Part shown: piece after piece, positions 1 through 10,079 of the stretch
Position numbering within the stretch: position 1 is the stretch's first letter
How the letters are laid out: the number at the start of each line of letters is the position of its first letter
Program-made: the position numbers and the translations under genes
The notes under the pieces: model-generated
The model's input: the letters and a program-made list of their open reading frames with translations, nothing else
Told to the model about the DNA's origin: nothing
Database searches by the model: none
From: Azoarcus sp. TTM-91
GTDB lineage: Bacteria; Pseudomonadota; Gammaproteobacteria; Burkholderiales; Rhodocyclaceae
Reading direction: 5' to 3'
NCBI RefSeq assembly: GCF_012911025.1
Contig: NZ_WUEI01000022.1
Span: forward strand, 1 to 61,139
Length of the DNA stretch: 61,139 bases

Positions 1-88
1 TGCGTTTTTTATTTTTCACTTAAAAACCGCAGAACGCCTTGCTTCCCAAGCCCTTCAGCCCCGCCGCATTTCGCTGCAGCGCTGAAGA

Positions 89-123
89 GGTGCGCATTAT
101 AGACACCGCTCACATAACGTCAA
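89..123 (-). promoter_or_regulatory. Strong sigma70 promoter reading out of the left edge
   Basis: Reading leftward on the minus strand there is TTGACG (123-118), a 16-nt spacer, and a perfect TATAAT (101-96) followed by the GC-rich discriminator GCGCACC. This is the architecture of stringently controlled stable-RNA promoters. No gene lies between it and the window edge; the leader at 1-88 ends in an AT-rich stretch. The target, possibly an rRNA or tRNA operon, lies outside the window, so that part is inference. Confidence 0.6.
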
Positions 124-141
124 CCCTAAAAACCAAAACTT

Positions 142-1242
142 TTACTTCGACTCAATGAGGCGCGCCAAGGCCCATTCCACATGCTCTCGAACCAACTGCG
201 ACGCATGGTCAGCGCGAGATTGCAGCGCGGCAATCAGCTCGGGTGAAGGCTGGGCATTGCCCAGGGCGACCGCAATGTTCCTCAGCCAGGAGATATAGCC
301 GATTCGTCGAATGGGACTGCCGGCCATTCTTTCGTTGAAATCCGCTTCGGACCACATGAACAGTTCGCAGAGCTCAGCTCCATCCAAACCATGCCGGGGC
401 AAAAAATCTGGCACTGCAGTCGGCTTAGCAAAGCGATTCCACGGACAGACCAACTGACAGTCATCACACCCATATATGCGATTGCCTATCAAGGGCCTCA
501 GCGACTCCGGAATCGTTCCTTTTAGCTCTATCGTCAAATAGGAGATGCAGCGCCGGGCATCGAGACGATATGGTCCGATGATCGCCCCTGTCGGACAGGC
601 TCCGATGCAGGCGCTACAGCTTCCACAATGAGGCGAGACCTCACAGGTCAGCGGCAGGGGAAGATCCGTGAAGATCTCTCCCAAGAAGAAATAGGAGCCA
701 ACGGAGCGATCCAGCAGCAGCGTGTGCTTGCCCCTCCATCCGAGACCAGTCTTGGCGGCAAGCGCCACCTCCATGACGGGAGCTGAATCGGTGAACACTC
801 GGTAGCCATGAGGCGCGCACTCATGGATACGCTCCGCCAGGGCCTGCAAGCGAGCACGGAGCACCTTGTGATAGTCCCGGCCCAGCGCATAGCGAGATAC
901 ATAGGCGAGCTTCGCATCTGCCAGTACCTCGTCCGGCTCCCGCCCCCCCGGCCAGTAGTTAAGCCGGGCCGTGATGATGCGTACCGTACCTGGCAGCAAC
1001 TCCGCGGGCCGCGCCCGCATCAGCCCATGGCGGGCCATATAATCCATCTCCCCATGGAAGCCGGCAGCGAGCCATCGCAGCAGACCATCCTCCTGATCGG
1101 CGAGATCAACGCCCGCCACGCCAATGGATTCAAAGCCCAGCTCGGCACCCCAGCCCTGGATCTTCTTATATAGATCCGCCAGCTGGCCGCTGTCGGCAGC
1201 CACGTCTTTCTCCACGAGGTTTTCATGCTCAACACCATTCAC
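142..1242 (-). CDS. queG: Epoxyqueuosine reductase QueG
   Basis: Cobalamin- and iron-sulfur-dependent enzyme that reduces epoxyqueuosine to queuosine in tRNA, the last step of queuosine synthesis in the cytoplasm. The 366-aa product has the DUF1730 N-terminal region, the TDSAPVMEVALA segment with the likely catalytic Asp near 152, and a ferredoxin-like domain with eight cysteines (about 206, 209, 212, 216, 232, 259, 262, 266) for two [4Fe-4S] clusters. The start is a GTG at 1242; no in-frame ATG exists before residue 66. Its 5' end overlaps the divergent tsaE by 18 bp. Confidence 0.95.
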   Translation of the reverse strand: MNGVEHENLVEKDVAADSGQLADLYKKIQGWGAELGFESIGVAGVDLADQEDGLLRWLAAGFHGEMDYMARHGLMRARPAELLPGTVRIITARLNYWPGGREPDEVLADAKLAYVSRYALGRDYHKVLRARLQALAERIHECAPHGYRVFTDSAPVMEVALAAKTGLGWRGKHTLLLDRSVGSYFFLGEIFTDLPLPLTCEVSPHCGSCSACIGACPTGAIIGPYRLDARRCISYLTIELKGTIPESLRPLIGNRIYGCDDCQLVCPWNRFAKPTAVPDFLPRHGLDGAELCELFMWSEADFNERMAGSPIRRIGYISWLRNIAVALGNAQPSPELIAALQSRADHASQLVREHVEWALARLIESK

Positions 1243-1758
1243 CCCAGTGATGATAGCGGCGGCGCTTCAGTGACGCTCGCCCTTCAAGACGAGCCCGACA
1301 CCCTCGCCTTGGGCGAAGCCATAGGCCGCAGCCTCGAGCCGGGATTGCAACTCTGGCTGCAAGGTAACTTGGGAGCGGGAAAAACCACGCTGACGCGCGG
1401 CATGCTCCGAGGGCTTGGTCATACGCAGAAAGTCAAGAGCCCCACCTATACCTTGATTGAACCTTACCTGGTTTCTAGATTAGACTTTTATCACTTTGAT
1501 TTTTATCGCTTCGATTCGCCGGGCGAATACTTGGAGGCAGGCCTTGACGAATACTTCGCCGGACAAGGCGTTTGTGTGGTCGAGTGGCCAGACAAAGCCA
1601 GGCCTCACCTGCCGCAGCCAGATGTCGAGATCCATCTGTCCCTCGCCGGAGAGGGACGGCAAGCAACCGTCACAGCCAAGACCGCAACGGGGCACGCATG
1701 CCTGAACCGACTGGTGGAGCAATTGAATACGCCGGGCAGCGCCACCCGACCGGCCTGA
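1225..1758 (+). CDS. tsaE: tRNA threonylcarbamoyladenosine biosynthesis ATPase TsaE
   Basis: P-loop ATPase that works with TsaB and TsaD to make t6A37 in tRNAs reading ANN codons. The Walker A motif GNLGAGKTT is at residues 47-55, followed by the family segment SPTYTLIEPY and the VVEWPD motif. At 177 aa it is slightly longer than usual, with a C-terminal extension. A GAGG element lies about 6 nt before the ATG. It overlaps amiC by 61 nt in another frame, a common tsaE-amiC arrangement that suggests translational coupling. Confidence 0.95.
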   Translation: MLNTIHPSDDSGGASVTLALQDEPDTLALGEAIGRSLEPGLQLWLQGNLGAGKTTLTRGMLRGLGHTQKVKSPTYTLIEPYLVSRLDFYHFDFYRFDSPGEYLEAGLDEYFAGQGVCVVEWPDKARPHLPQPDVEIHLSLAGEGRQATVTAKTATGHACLNRLVEQLNTPGSATRPA

Positions 1759-3038
1759 GCCGACGCGACCTCCTCAAGCTCGCGGGCGCGTCGCTGGCCC
1801 TTCTGGTCAGCCCGAGCGGCTACGCGGCCGCCAACCTCCTTGCCGTCCGCGTCTGGCCAGCAGAGGAATACACCCGGATTACCCTGGAAGGCAGCACCGA
1901 ACTCCGGTTCACCCATCTCCTGGTCAAGGATCCCGAGCGCCTGGTTGTTGATCTGGAAGGCGTTGAGCTGAACAGCGTTCTCCAGTCACTGCCTTCCAAA
2001 GTTCTGGAGTCTGATCCTTATATCCGGCTCATCCGCGCCGGCCAGAACCGGCCAGGGGTGGTCCGCATCGTTGTCGAGCTCAAGGCAGGCATCAATCCGC
2101 AGGTATTCACCCTCAAGCCGGTGGGCGATTACGGACACCGCCTGGTGTTGGACCTGTATCCAACCGAGCCGGTCGACCCGCTGCTCGCGCTCATCCGCAG
2201 CCCCTCCCCGATGGATGCGGCGGCGGGTGACGCCTCGGGCTCCACTAAAGCATCGGCCGCCGCCCCCCCGGCAACCGAGCCTCCCCAGACACGCGCCCCC
2301 CGGAATGCACCCAAGGTCGACCGCCTGTTCACTGTCGTCCTTGACCCCGGGCACGGCGGAGAAGACCCCGGCGCGATCGGTAGCCGTGGCAGCCATGAAA
2401 AACAGGTGACGCTCAATATTGCCCACCGGCTCAAGCGCAAGATCGATGCAATTCCGAACATGCGCGCCGTGCTGACCCGGGATGGTGACTACTTTGTGCC
2501 GCTCTACCAAAGGGTGGACAAGGCCCGCCGGGTACAGGCCGACCTCTTCGTCTCCATACACGCGGATGCCTTCGTACGCCCCGAAGCGCGGGGCAGCTCG
2601 GTCTTCGTACTTTCGGAGCGTGGTGCGACCAGTTCGGCTGCACGCTGGCTGGCGCAGAAGGAGAACGACGCCGACCTCATCGGCGGCGTGAACCTTGCCA
2701 AACAGGACGGACACCTTGCGCGCACGCTGCTGGACCTGTCACAGACGGCTACGATCAACGACAGCCTCAAGCTCGGCAAAGCCGTCCTTTCGGAATTGGG
2801 CGACATCAACACCCTGCACAAGGCCCAGGTTGAGCAGGCAGGATTCGCCGTGCTGAAGGCACCGGACATCCCCTCCATCCTGGTCGAGACCGCCTTCATC
2901 AGCAATCCGGAGGAAGAGCGACGCCTCAACGATGACGCTTATCAGGACAAGATGGCCGACGCCATCCTCCGCGGCATTCGCCGGTATGCAAGCGACAATC
3001 CGCCTGCGTCCCGCACCCGGGTCGCCCAGTTGGACTGA
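1698..3038 (+). CDS. amiC: N-acetylmuramoyl-L-alanine amidase AmiC-like (Tat-exported)
   Basis: Periplasmic zinc amidase that cleaves the septal peptidoglycan stem peptide from MurNAc during daughter-cell separation. The 446-aa product starts with a twin-arginine signal (SRRDLLK, residues 21-27, then a hydrophobic stretch). An AMIN domain (about 50-150) follows for septal localisation, then a Pro/Ala-rich linker and an Amidase_3 domain (about 220-435). The latter shows DPGHGGEDPG, the SHEKQVTLN glutamate, SIHADAF and LVETAFISN, supplying the zinc ligands and catalytic Glu. The ATG at 1698 is preferred because upstream codons lie inside tsaE and the Tat motif is then correctly N-terminal. Confidence 0.93.
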   Translation: MPEPTGGAIEYAGQRHPTGLSRRDLLKLAGASLALLVSPSGYAAANLLAVRVWPAEEYTRITLEGSTELRFTHLLVKDPERLVVDLEGVELNSVLQSLPSKVLESDPYIRLIRAGQNRPGVVRIVVELKAGINPQVFTLKPVGDYGHRLVLDLYPTEPVDPLLALIRSPSPMDAAAGDASGSTKASAAAPPATEPPQTRAPRNAPKVDRLFTVVLDPGHGGEDPGAIGSRGSHEKQVTLNIAHRLKRKIDAIPNMRAVLTRDGDYFVPLYQRVDKARRVQADLFVSIHADAFVRPEARGSSVFVLSERGATSSAARWLAQKENDADLIGGVNLAKQDGHLARTLLDLSQTATINDSLKLGKAVLSELGDINTLHKAQVEQAGFAVLKAPDIPSILVETAFISNPEEERRLNDDAYQDKMADAILRGIRRYASDNPPASRTRVAQLD

Positions 3039-3059
3039 ACCGGCCTCCGCCTTTCTCGC

Positions 3060-3065
3060 TATAAT
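3060..3065 (+). promoter_or_regulatory. Putative -10 element of the ribF-ileS operon
   Basis: A perfect TATAAT sits 20 bp before the ribF start codon in the short amiC-ribF gap. No good -35 hexamer is visible at 16-18 bp, so the call rests on the -10 and its position. Confidence 0.4.
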
Positions 3066-3085
3066 TACTGCTTTTTTGGGCAGTT

Positions 3086-4021
3086 ATGCAGGTCTTTCGC
3101 GGGATTCCCGAACGGGCGGACCAGCCCTCGGTGCTCACCATCGGCAACTTCGACGGCGTTCACCGAGGCCATCAGGCCCTGCTCTCACTGCTCACCGAAA
3201 AAGCCCATGTCTTGGGGCTGCCGGCGGCCGTGCTTACGTTCGAGCCGCATCCGCGGGAGTATTTTTCGGCGGCGGACGCGCCTGCCCGCCTCTCCTCCCT
3301 GCGTGAAAAGCTGCTCCTGCTCGCCGCCAGTGGCGTCGAGCGCGCCTATGTCTGTCGCTTCAATGCCGCCTTCGCCGCGCTTTCCGCGGAGAACTTCATC
3401 GAAGACATCCTCGTCCGGGGGCTCGGGGTGCGCCATTTGTATATTGGCGACGATTTCCGCTTCGGTGCCCGCCGCCGCGGCGACTTCGCCATGCTGCAGG
3501 CAGCCGGCCGGGCGCATGGTTTCGGCGTGGAGTCCATGGCAACGCTGGATGTCGCCGGAGAGCGCGTTTCCAGTTCGGCGGTGCGTGCGGCGTTGGCCAA
3601 GGGCGAACTCGATCACGCTGCGGGGCTGCTTGGCCGGCCCTACAGCATCGCCGGCCGGGTCGCGCATGGGGACAAGCTGGGCCGCCAGTTGGGCTATCCC
3701 ACCGCGAACATTCAACTGAAGCATCGCCGCCCTGCCCTGTCCGGAGTTTTCGCCGTCAGCGTCGAAGGACTGCTTGCCAGTCGCTCCGTCCAGGGCGTCG
3801 CCAACATCGGCACCCGGCCGACGGTGGATGGAAGCGGCCGGCCGCGGCTGGAAGTCCATCTGTTCGACTGGCAGCAGGAATGCTATGGCGCTCATCTGCG
3901 GGTGCATTTCCTGCACAAGCTCCGGCAGGAGCAGCGCTTCGAGTCCTTCGACGCCCTCACTGCCCAGATCCGTCGCGATGCCGACGATGCACGAGCCTGG
4001 CACGCCGCCCATACGAATTAG
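3086..4021 (+). CDS. ribF: Bifunctional riboflavin kinase/FAD synthetase RibF
   Basis: Makes FMN from riboflavin and then FAD from FMN. The N-terminal nucleotidyltransferase half has TIGNFDGVHRGHQALL near residues 19-34 and FRFGARRRGDF near 125-135. The C-terminal flavokinase domain carries GYPTANIQL. The length of 311 aa is normal. It opens the classic betaproteobacterial run ribF-ileS-lspA-fkpB-ispH on one strand. Confidence 0.96.
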   Translation: MQVFRGIPERADQPSVLTIGNFDGVHRGHQALLSLLTEKAHVLGLPAAVLTFEPHPREYFSAADAPARLSSLREKLLLLAASGVERAYVCRFNAAFAALSAENFIEDILVRGLGVRHLYIGDDFRFGARRRGDFAMLQAAGRAHGFGVESMATLDVAGERVSSSAVRAALAKGELDHAAGLLGRPYSIAGRVAHGDKLGRQLGYPTANIQLKHRRPALSGVFAVSVEGLLASRSVQGVANIGTRPTVDGSGRPRLEVHLFDWQQECYGAHLRVHFLHKLRQEQRFESFDALTAQIRRDADDARAWHAAHTN

Positions 4022-4042
4022 TCCGGAATTGAAGAAGACACC

Positions 4043-6844
4043 ATGGCCGATTACCGCAAGACCCTGAACCTGCCCGACACCCCCTTCCCGATGCGCGGCG
4101 ACCTGCCGAAGCGGGAGCCGGGCTGGATCGCCCAGTGGCAGCAGAAGCAGCTCTACGAGAAGATCCGCGCCGCCTCCGCCGGCCGGCCCAAGTTCGTGCT
4201 GCACGATGGCCCGCCCTACGCCAACGGTAATCTGCACCTGGGCCATGCGCTGAACAAGATCCTCAAGGACATCATCGTCCGCTCCAAGACGCTGGCGGGC
4301 TTCGACGCGCCTTACGTGCCGGGCTGGGACTGCCACGGCCTGCCGATCGAGCACAAGGTGGAAGTCACCCACGGCAAGAACCTGCCGGCGGGCAAGGTCC
4401 GCGAGTTGTGCCGCGCCTACGCGGCCGAGCAGGTGGACATCCAGAAGAAGGAGTTCATCCGGCTGGGCGTGCTGGGCGACTGGGACAATCCGTATCTGAC
4501 GATGAACTTCGCCAACGAGGCGAACGAAATCCGCGCCCTGGCCGAGATGGTCAAGGCCGGCTATGTATTCAAGGGCCTGAAGCCAGTGAACTGGTGTTTC
4601 GACTGCGGCTCCGCGCTGGCGGAAGCCGAGGTCGAATACGCGGACAAGCCCTCTCCGGCGGTGGACGTCGGCTTCGTCTGCGCCGAGCCCCAGCGCCTTG
4701 CCGATGCCTTCGGCCTCGGGCCGCTCGCCAAGCCCGCCCTGGCCGTCATCTGGACGACCACGCCCTGGACCATCCCCGCCAACCAGGCGCTAAACATGCA
4801 CCCGGAGATCGACTACGCGCTGGTCGATGTCGGCGAGCGCTACCTCATCCTGGCGCAGGACCTGGTTTCCTCCTGCCTGCAGCGCTACGGTCTGGATGGA
4901 CGCATCGTGGCGACCACCAAGGGCGCAGCGCTGGATCACCTCTCCTTCCAGCACCCGTTCTACGACCGCCAGTCGCCGGTCTTCCTCGGCGACTATGTCA
5001 CCCTGGACGCCGGCACCGGCATCGTGCACAGCGCCCCCGCCTACGGCCTGGAAGACTTCCAGTCCTGCCGCGCCAACGGCATGAGCAGCGATGACATCCT
5101 CACCCCGGTGATGGGCGATGGCCGCTACGCCTCCGACCTGCCGTTCTTCGGCGGCCTGAACATCTGGAAGGCCAACCCGGCGGTGATCGAGAAGCTGCGC
5201 GAAGTCGGCAGCCTGTTGGCCGACGCCAAGATCACCCACAGCTACATGCACTGCTGGCGCCACAAGACGCCGCTGATCTACCGCGCCACCGCGCAGTGGT
5301 TCGTCGGCATGGACAAGCAGGTCGCGGACGGCTCCACCCTGCGCGAACGGGCGCTGCGCGGCGTCGAGGCAACGCGCTTCTTCCCCGCGTGGGGCCAGTC
5401 GCGCCTGCACGCCATGATCGCCAACCGACCCGACTGGTGCATCTCCCGCCAGCGCAACTGGGGCGTGCCCATCCCCTTCTTCCTGCACAAGGAGACCGGC
5501 GAACTGCACCCGCGTACCGCGGAGTTGATGGAACAGGTCGCCCTGCGGGTGGAAAAGGAAGGCATCGAAGCCTGGTTCAAGCTGGACGCCAAGGAACTGC
5601 TGGGTGACGAGGCCGCCGCCTACGACAAGATCAGCGACACGCTGGACGTCTGGTTTGACTCCGGCACCACCCATTGGCACGTGCTGCGCGGCTCGCATTC
5701 CGACGGCCATGTGCAAGGCCCGCGCGCCGATCTCTACCTGGAAGGCTCGGACCAGCACCGCGGCTGGTTCCACTCCTCCCTGCTCACCGGCTGCGCCATC
5801 GACGGCCACCCGCCCTACCAGGCGCTGCTGACGCACGGCTTCACGGTGGACCAGCAGGGCCGCAAGATGTCCAAGTCCCTCGGCAACACCATCCTGCCGC
5901 AGGAAGTGTCCGAAAAGATGGGTGCCGAAATCCTGCGCCTGTGGGTAGCCTCCACCGACTATTCCGGCGAACTCTCCATCAGCAAGGAGATCCTGGACCG
6001 CGTGGTCGAGGTCTACCGCCGCGTGCGCAACACCCTGCGCTTCCTGCTCGCCAACACCGCCGACTTCGACATCGCCAAGGATGCGGTCGCGGTCGAGGAG
6101 TGGCTGGACATCGACCGCTACGCCCTCGCCCTCACCCGCAAGATGGCGACGCAGGCCGAGGCCGACTACGCCCGCTTCGAGTTCCACCGCATCGTGCAGG
6201 CGCTACAGGTGTTCTGCGCCGAAGATCTGGGCGCCTTCTACCTCGACATCCTCAAGGACCGTCTCTACACCACCAAGGCGGACTCCAAGGCGCGCCGCGC
6301 TGCGCAGACCGCGCTGTGGCACATCACCCAGACGCTAGTGAAGCTGATGGCGCCCATCCTCTCCTTCACCGCTGAGGAAGCCTGGGCCGTCCTCAACCCG
6401 GAGGCGAAGGACGACAGCGTGATGCTGCACACCTTCCACGCCCTGCCGGCGCAGGAAGCCGAGGCCGGGCTGGCGGCGCGCTGGGAGTTGATCCGCGCCG
6501 CCCGTTCCGATGGACTGAAGGAAATCGAAGCCCTGCGCACCGCCGGGCGGGTCGGCTCTTCCCTGCAGGCCGAACTGGAGTTGAAGCTGGCCGCCGACAA
6601 GTTCGCCGCGCTGGCCAGCCTGGAGGGCGACCTGCGCTTCGTCACCATGACCTCCGCCGCGGTGTTGAGCCAGGTGGGCAGCGCGGAGGAAGAGCGCATC
6701 GTCGCCACGCCAAGCGCCAAGGCCAAGTGCGAACGCTGCTGGCATTACACCGACGACGTCGGCTCCCACGCCGACCACCCGACGCTGTGCACTCGCTGCC
6801 ACAGCAATCTGTTCGGCGAAGGCGAGCAGCGTGGCCACGCCTGA
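4043..6844 (+). CDS. ileS: Isoleucyl-tRNA synthetase
   Basis: Class I aminoacyl-tRNA synthetase that charges tRNA-Ile and edits misactivated valine. The 933-aa product has the HIGH-type motif in the [14 protein letters not shown] segment (residues about 54-67), an editing domain, the KMSKS motif ([10 protein letters not shown]) and a C-terminal zinc motif with CERCWH and CTRCH. Length and motif order are those of bacterial type 1 IleRS. It follows ribF after 21 nt and overlaps lspA by 14 nt. Confidence 0.98.
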   Translation: MADYRKTLNLPDTPFPMRGDLPKREPGWIAQWQQKQLYEKIRAASAGRPKFVLHDGPPYANGNLHLGHALNKILKDIIVRSKTLAGFDAPYVPGWDCHGLPIEHKVEVTHGKNLPAGKVRELCRAYAAEQVDIQKKEFIRLGVLGDWDNPYLTMNFANEANEIRALAEMVKAGYVFKGLKPVNWCFDCGSALAEAEVEYADKPSPAVDVGFVCAEPQRLADAFGLGPLAKPALAVIWTTTPWTIPANQALNMHPEIDYALVDVGERYLILAQDLVSSCLQRYGLDGRIVATTKGAALDHLSFQHPFYDRQSPVFLGDYVTLDAGTGIVHSAPAYGLEDFQSCRANGMSSDDILTPVMGDGRYASDLPFFGGLNIWKANPAVIEKLREVGSLLADAKITHSYMHCWRHKTPLIYRATAQWFVGMDKQVADGSTLRERALRGVEATRFFPAWGQSRLHAMIANRPDWCISRQRNWGVPIPFFLHKETGELHPRTAELMEQVALRVEKEGIEAWFKLDAKELLGDEAAAYDKISDTLDVWFDSGTTHWHVLRGSHSDGHVQGPRADLYLEGSDQHRGWFHSSLLTGCAIDGHPPYQALLTHGFTVDQQGRKMSKSLGNTILPQEVSEKMGAEILRLWVASTDYSGELSISKEILDRVVEVYRRVRNTLRFLLANTADFDIAKDAVAVEEWLDIDRYALALTRKMATQAEADYARFEFHRIVQALQVFCAEDLGAFYLDILKDRLYTTKADSKARRAAQTALWHITQTLVKLMAPILSFTAEEAWAVLNPEAKDDSVMLHTFHALPAQEAEAGLAARWELIRAARSDGLKEIEALRTAGRVGSSLQAELELKLAADKFAALASLEGDLRFVTMTSAAVLSQVGSAEEERIVATPSAKAKCERCWHYTDDVGSHADHPTLCTRCHSNLFGEGEQRGHA

Positions 6845-7355
6845 GGCAACGCCTTTGCGGGCACTCGCGCCCTGGCTGATCGCGGCGATTGTCGTCGCCG
6901 CGCTGGATCAGCTGACCAAGCAGCTGGTGCTGGCGAACCTGGACTACGGCCAGGCCATCCCGGTCACCAGCTTCTTTGACCTGGTACTGGTCTACAACCC
7001 GGGGGCCGCCTTCAGCTTCCTGGCGGAGCATTCCGGCTGGCAGCGCTGGTTTTTCACGGCGCTGGCGGTAGTGATTTGCGGATGGCTGCTGCGGCTGATG
7101 TACCAGCACCGCGCCGAGAAGCTGCTGCCGCTGGCCTTCGCGATGATCATCGGCGGCGCAGTCGGCAATGTCATCGACCGGCTGATCCACAGCGCGGTGG
7201 TCGACTTCCTCTATTTCCACGCCGGCCGCTACGGCTGGCCGGCCTTCAACCTCGCCGATTCGGCGATCACCGTCGGCGTCGTCCTGATGCTGTGGGGCCA
7301 GTTCCGCCACGACCGGCGCAACGCCCCCGACCCGACCGCGGAGAACCCCTCGTGA
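6831..7355 (+). CDS. lspA: Lipoprotein signal peptidase LspA
   Basis: Inner-membrane aspartyl protease that removes signal peptides from diacylated prolipoproteins. The 174-aa protein has four hydrophobic segments, the NPGAAFSFL motif, and the two catalytic aspartates in GNVIDRL and FNLADSAIT. Translation starts at a GTG inside the end of ileS (14-nt overlap), suggesting coupling. The stop overlaps the GTG start of the next gene. Confidence 0.96.
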   Translation: MATPEATPLRALAPWLIAAIVVAALDQLTKQLVLANLDYGQAIPVTSFFDLVLVYNPGAAFSFLAEHSGWQRWFFTALAVVICGWLLRLMYQHRAEKLLPLAFAMIIGGAVGNVIDRLIHSAVVDFLYFHAGRYGWPAFNLADSAITVGVVLMLWGQFRHDRRNAPDPTAENPS

Positions 7356-7780
7356 GCAACATCGTCGAAGCCAACAGCCTGGTCACCTTGCACTACCGCA
7401 TCGCACTGCCGAACGGCCAGCCGCTGATCAGCACCTTCGAAGCCACGCCCGCCACCCTGCAGCTCGGCGCCAGCGAGATGCTGCCGGCCATGGAGCAGCT
7501 CATCATTGGCCTGGGTGTCGGCAGCCGGCAGGTCTTCGAGCTGGAGCCCGAGCAAGGCTTCGGCCCGCACCGCGCGGAGTTGGTCGAGCGGGTGAAGCGG
7601 GAGCATATGCCGGACGAGGCCATCGAGCCGATGAGCATCATGGAGTTCACCGCCCCCGATGGCTCGCGTTATTCAGGCCTCGTCCGCGAGATCGACGAGC
7701 AGTCTGCACTGATCGACTTCAACCATCCGCTCGCCGGCAAAGCCATCCGCTTCGAGGTGGAAGTGATCGGCATCCTGTAA
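7352..7780 (+). CDS. fkpB: FKBP-type peptidyl-prolyl isomerase, FkpB/SlpA type
   Basis: Small cytoplasmic prolyl isomerase and chaperone with an FKBP fold carrying an IF-type insertion, as in SlyD/SlpA. The start is a GTG at 7352 whose GTGA overlaps the lspA stop, giving 142 aa beginning [15 protein letters not shown]. Family features include the LGASEMLPAMEQLIIGL segment and the acidic ELEPEQGFG segment. The frame is open further upstream, but that part is an lspA shadow. Position between lspA and ispH is the standard one for this paralogue. Confidence 0.92.
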   Translation: MSNIVEANSLVTLHYRIALPNGQPLISTFEATPATLQLGASEMLPAMEQLIIGLGVGSRQVFELEPEQGFGPHRAELVERVKREHMPDEAIEPMSIMEFTAPDGSRYSGLVREIDEQSALIDFNHPLAGKAIRFEVEVIGIL

Positions 7781-7813
7781 GCCCACCGGCTACAGGGCAA
7801 CAGAGAGAGCAGC

Positions 7814-8752
7814 ATGACGGAAAACGAAATCCTCCTGGCCACGCCGCGCGGCTTCTGCGCCGGCGTGGAGCGCGCGATCGAAATCGTGGAGCGGGCGCTG
7901 ACCCGCTTCGGCGCGCCCATCTATGTCCGCCACGAAGTGGTGCACAACAAGTTCGTGGTCGACGACCTGCGCGCCAAGGGCGCCATCTTCGTCGAGGAAT
8001 TGGACGAGGTACCCACGGGTAACACGGTCATCTTCAGTGCCCACGGCGTGTCGCTGGCGGTGCGCGAAGAAGCGGAGCAGCGCGGCCTGCGGGTGTTCGA
8101 TGCGACCTGTCCGCTGGTCACCAAAGTGCATATCGAAGTCGGCCGCATGCGGGAACAGGGCCGCGAGCTGATCATGATCGGCCACAAGGGGCATCCGGAG
8201 GTGGAAGGCACCATGGGCCAGGTCAAGGATGGCGTGCACCTGGTGGAGTCGCCCGCCGACGTCGCCGGGCTGCAGGTGGCGGATCCGGACAAGCTGGCCT
8301 ATGTCACCCAGACCACGCTGTCGGTGGATGATGCGGCCACCATCGTCACCGCGCTGCGCGAGCGCTTCCCCAACATCATCGGCCCGAAGAAGGACGACAT
8401 CTGCTACGCCACCCAGAACCGGCAGGACGCGGTGAAGTTCATGACGCCGCATGTGGACGTGGTGTTCGTCGTGGGCTCGCGCAACAGTTCCAACTCGAAC
8501 CGCCTGCGTGAAGTGGCCGAACTGCGTGGCGTGCCAGCCTACCTGGTCGACAACGCCGAAGGCATCGACCCGGCCTGGGTGAGCGGCAAACGCCGCATCG
8601 GCGTCACCGCGGGCGCCAGCGCACCTGAGATCCTGGTGGAGCGGGTGATAGAGCGGCTGAAAGTGCTGGGCGGCGGCAGCGTGCGCCCGCTGGATGGCGT
8701 ACCTGAGAAGGTTACCTTCCCGCTGCCGAAGGAACTGCAGACACCACGCTGA
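7814..8752 (+). CDS. ispH: 4-hydroxy-3-methylbut-2-enyl diphosphate reductase IspH
   Basis: Last enzyme of the MEP isoprenoid pathway, converting HMBPP to IPP and DMAPP with a [4Fe-4S] cluster. The 312-aa sequence shows the three cluster cysteines ([34 protein letters not shown]) and the substrate-binding [10 protein letters not shown] segment. It ends the ribF-ispH run and is followed by a symmetric terminator. ispA and dxs of the same pathway lie 1.5-4 kb away. Confidence 0.97.
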   Translation: MTENEILLATPRGFCAGVERAIEIVERALTRFGAPIYVRHEVVHNKFVVDDLRAKGAIFVEELDEVPTGNTVIFSAHGVSLAVREEAEQRGLRVFDATCPLVTKVHIEVGRMREQGRELIMIGHKGHPEVEGTMGQVKDGVHLVESPADVAGLQVADPDKLAYVTQTTLSVDDAATIVTALRERFPNIIGPKKDDICYATQNRQDAVKFMTPHVDVVFVVGSRNSSNSNRLREVAELRGVPAYLVDNAEGIDPAWVSGKRRIGVTAGASAPEILVERVIERLKVLGGGSVRPLDGVPEKVTFPLPKELQTPR

Positions 8753-8778
8753 GCGTGGTCTTTGATCTCCGCCAAATA

Positions 8779-8811
8779 AAAACGCCGACTGTCTGCACAG
8801 TCGGCGTTTTT
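8779..8811. terminator. Bidirectional intrinsic terminator after ispH
   Basis: An inverted repeat (AACGCCGACTGT / ACAGTCGGCGTT) with a CTGC loop is flanked by an A-run on one side and a T-run on the other. It can end both ispH and the convergent Rieske oxygenase gene. Confidence 0.9.
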
Positions 8812-8839
8812 CATTTCAAGCCTGCCTGCAATGCAAGCC

Positions 8840-9949
8840 TCAGGCGCCGTCCAGGCCCGGCGCCATCAGGCGGCGGTAGAACTCGTGGAAGTGCTGCATG
8901 CCATCCTCGAAGGGAGACTGGTAAGGCCCCACCTCGCTGCGACCTTCCTTCATCAGCGCCAGCCGGCCGCGATCCATGCGCTCGGCGATGTCGTCGTCCT
9001 CGATCGCGGTTTCCATGTAGGCGGCCTGTTCCGCCTCCACGAATTCGCGTTCGAACTCGACGATGTCTTCCGGATAGTAGAACTCGACCACATTGGTGGT
9101 CTTGTTCACATCGGTCGGGATCAGCGTGCTGACCACCAGCACATGGGGATACCACTCCACCATGATATTCGGATAGTAAGTCAGCCAGATCGCGCCATGC
9201 TGCGGCCGCTTCTCGCCGTAATACTCCTGTACCGCCTTGTGCCACTTGCCGTAGGTGGCCGACCCCGGCTTCGCCAGCGAGGTGATGCCCACGCGCTGCA
9301 CCGAATACCAGTCCCCGAACTGCCAGGTCAGGTCATCGCAGGTCACGAAGTTGCCCAGGCCCGGGTGGTAAGGCACAACGTGGTAGTCCTCGAGATACAC
9401 CTCGATGAAGGTCTTCCAGTTGTAGTTGCACTCGTGGATCTCGACGCGGTCCAGCTTGTATCCGGAAAAGTCGAGCTCCTGAGCAACCTGCATCCCGGCC
9501 AGGTCGGCGTTCGCCGAGCGTGGCCCCTTGAACAGCAGGCCGTGCCAGTTCTCCAGCTTGTCCCGCTTCAGATTCAGGCAGGGATTCGACGGAAAATGCG
9601 GCGCTCCGATCAGGCTGCCCTGGTTGTCGTAGGTCCAGCGGTGAATCGGACAAACCACATGCTCGGTGCTGCCACTGCCTTGCAGCATGATGGCCTGGCG
9701 ATGGCGGCATATGTTCGACAGCTGATGCACGCCATCGCCGGTGTGGAAGAGCAGCTTCGAATGGTCCAGCCATTCCAGGGAGCGGTAGTTTCCGACCTCA
9801 GGCACCATCAGCTCATGGCCGACGTACCCCGGACCGGCATCGAAGAGGAGTTTCTTCTCCAATTCGAAGACCTTCTCGTCGAAGTACCAGGACACCGGCA
9901 GTTGGGAAACAGCCGGGGCCAATTGAGCAGTGGAAGCGATATCGGACAT
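8840..9949 (-). CDS. Rieske-type ring-hydroxylating oxygenase alpha subunit
   Basis: Rieske non-haem iron oxygenase large subunit of 369 aa. The [2Fe-2S] ligands are C81-x-H83 and C100-x2-H103. The mononuclear iron site is suggested by EDYHVVPYHPGL (H190, H195) with an acidic ligand expected near the C-terminus. No reductase, ferredoxin or beta subunit lies beside it, so it must borrow an electron donor. Substrate cannot be read from the sequence; related proteins act on aromatics, choline or betaines. It stands alone, divergent from xseB-ispA-dxs. Confidence 0.8.
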   Translation of the reverse strand: MSDIASTAQLAPAVSQLPVSWYFDEKVFELEKKLLFDAGPGYVGHELMVPEVGNYRSLEWLDHSKLLFHTGDGVHQLSNICRHRQAIMLQGSGSTEHVVCPIHRWTYDNQGSLIGAPHFPSNPCLNLKRDKLENWHGLLFKGPRSANADLAGMQVAQELDFSGYKLDRVEIHECNYNWKTFIEVYLEDYHVVPYHPGLGNFVTCDDLTWQFGDWYSVQRVGITSLAKPGSATYGKWHKAVQEYYGEKRPQHGAIWLTYYPNIMVEWYPHVLVVSTLIPTDVNKTTNVVEFYYPEDIVEFEREFVEAEQAAYMETAIEDDDIAERMDRGRLALMKEGRSEVGPYQSPFEDGMQHFHEFYRRLMAPGLDGA

Positions 9950-10079
9950 CCCCGAACCTCCTATGCGGGACCAGAAATCCGGAAAAATAAACGGGTTAGT
10001 TTAAGCTAGACGCTGTTTGACCGCCAGACGCGCGATCGGTTATTTTCCCGTTTTTCCCCGCTTGCCTTTTATAGATCCA

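Noticed and set aside
4790..6187. A 465-codon open frame antisense to ileS
   Set aside because: Same reason: low-complexity mirror composition opposite a well-conserved gene.
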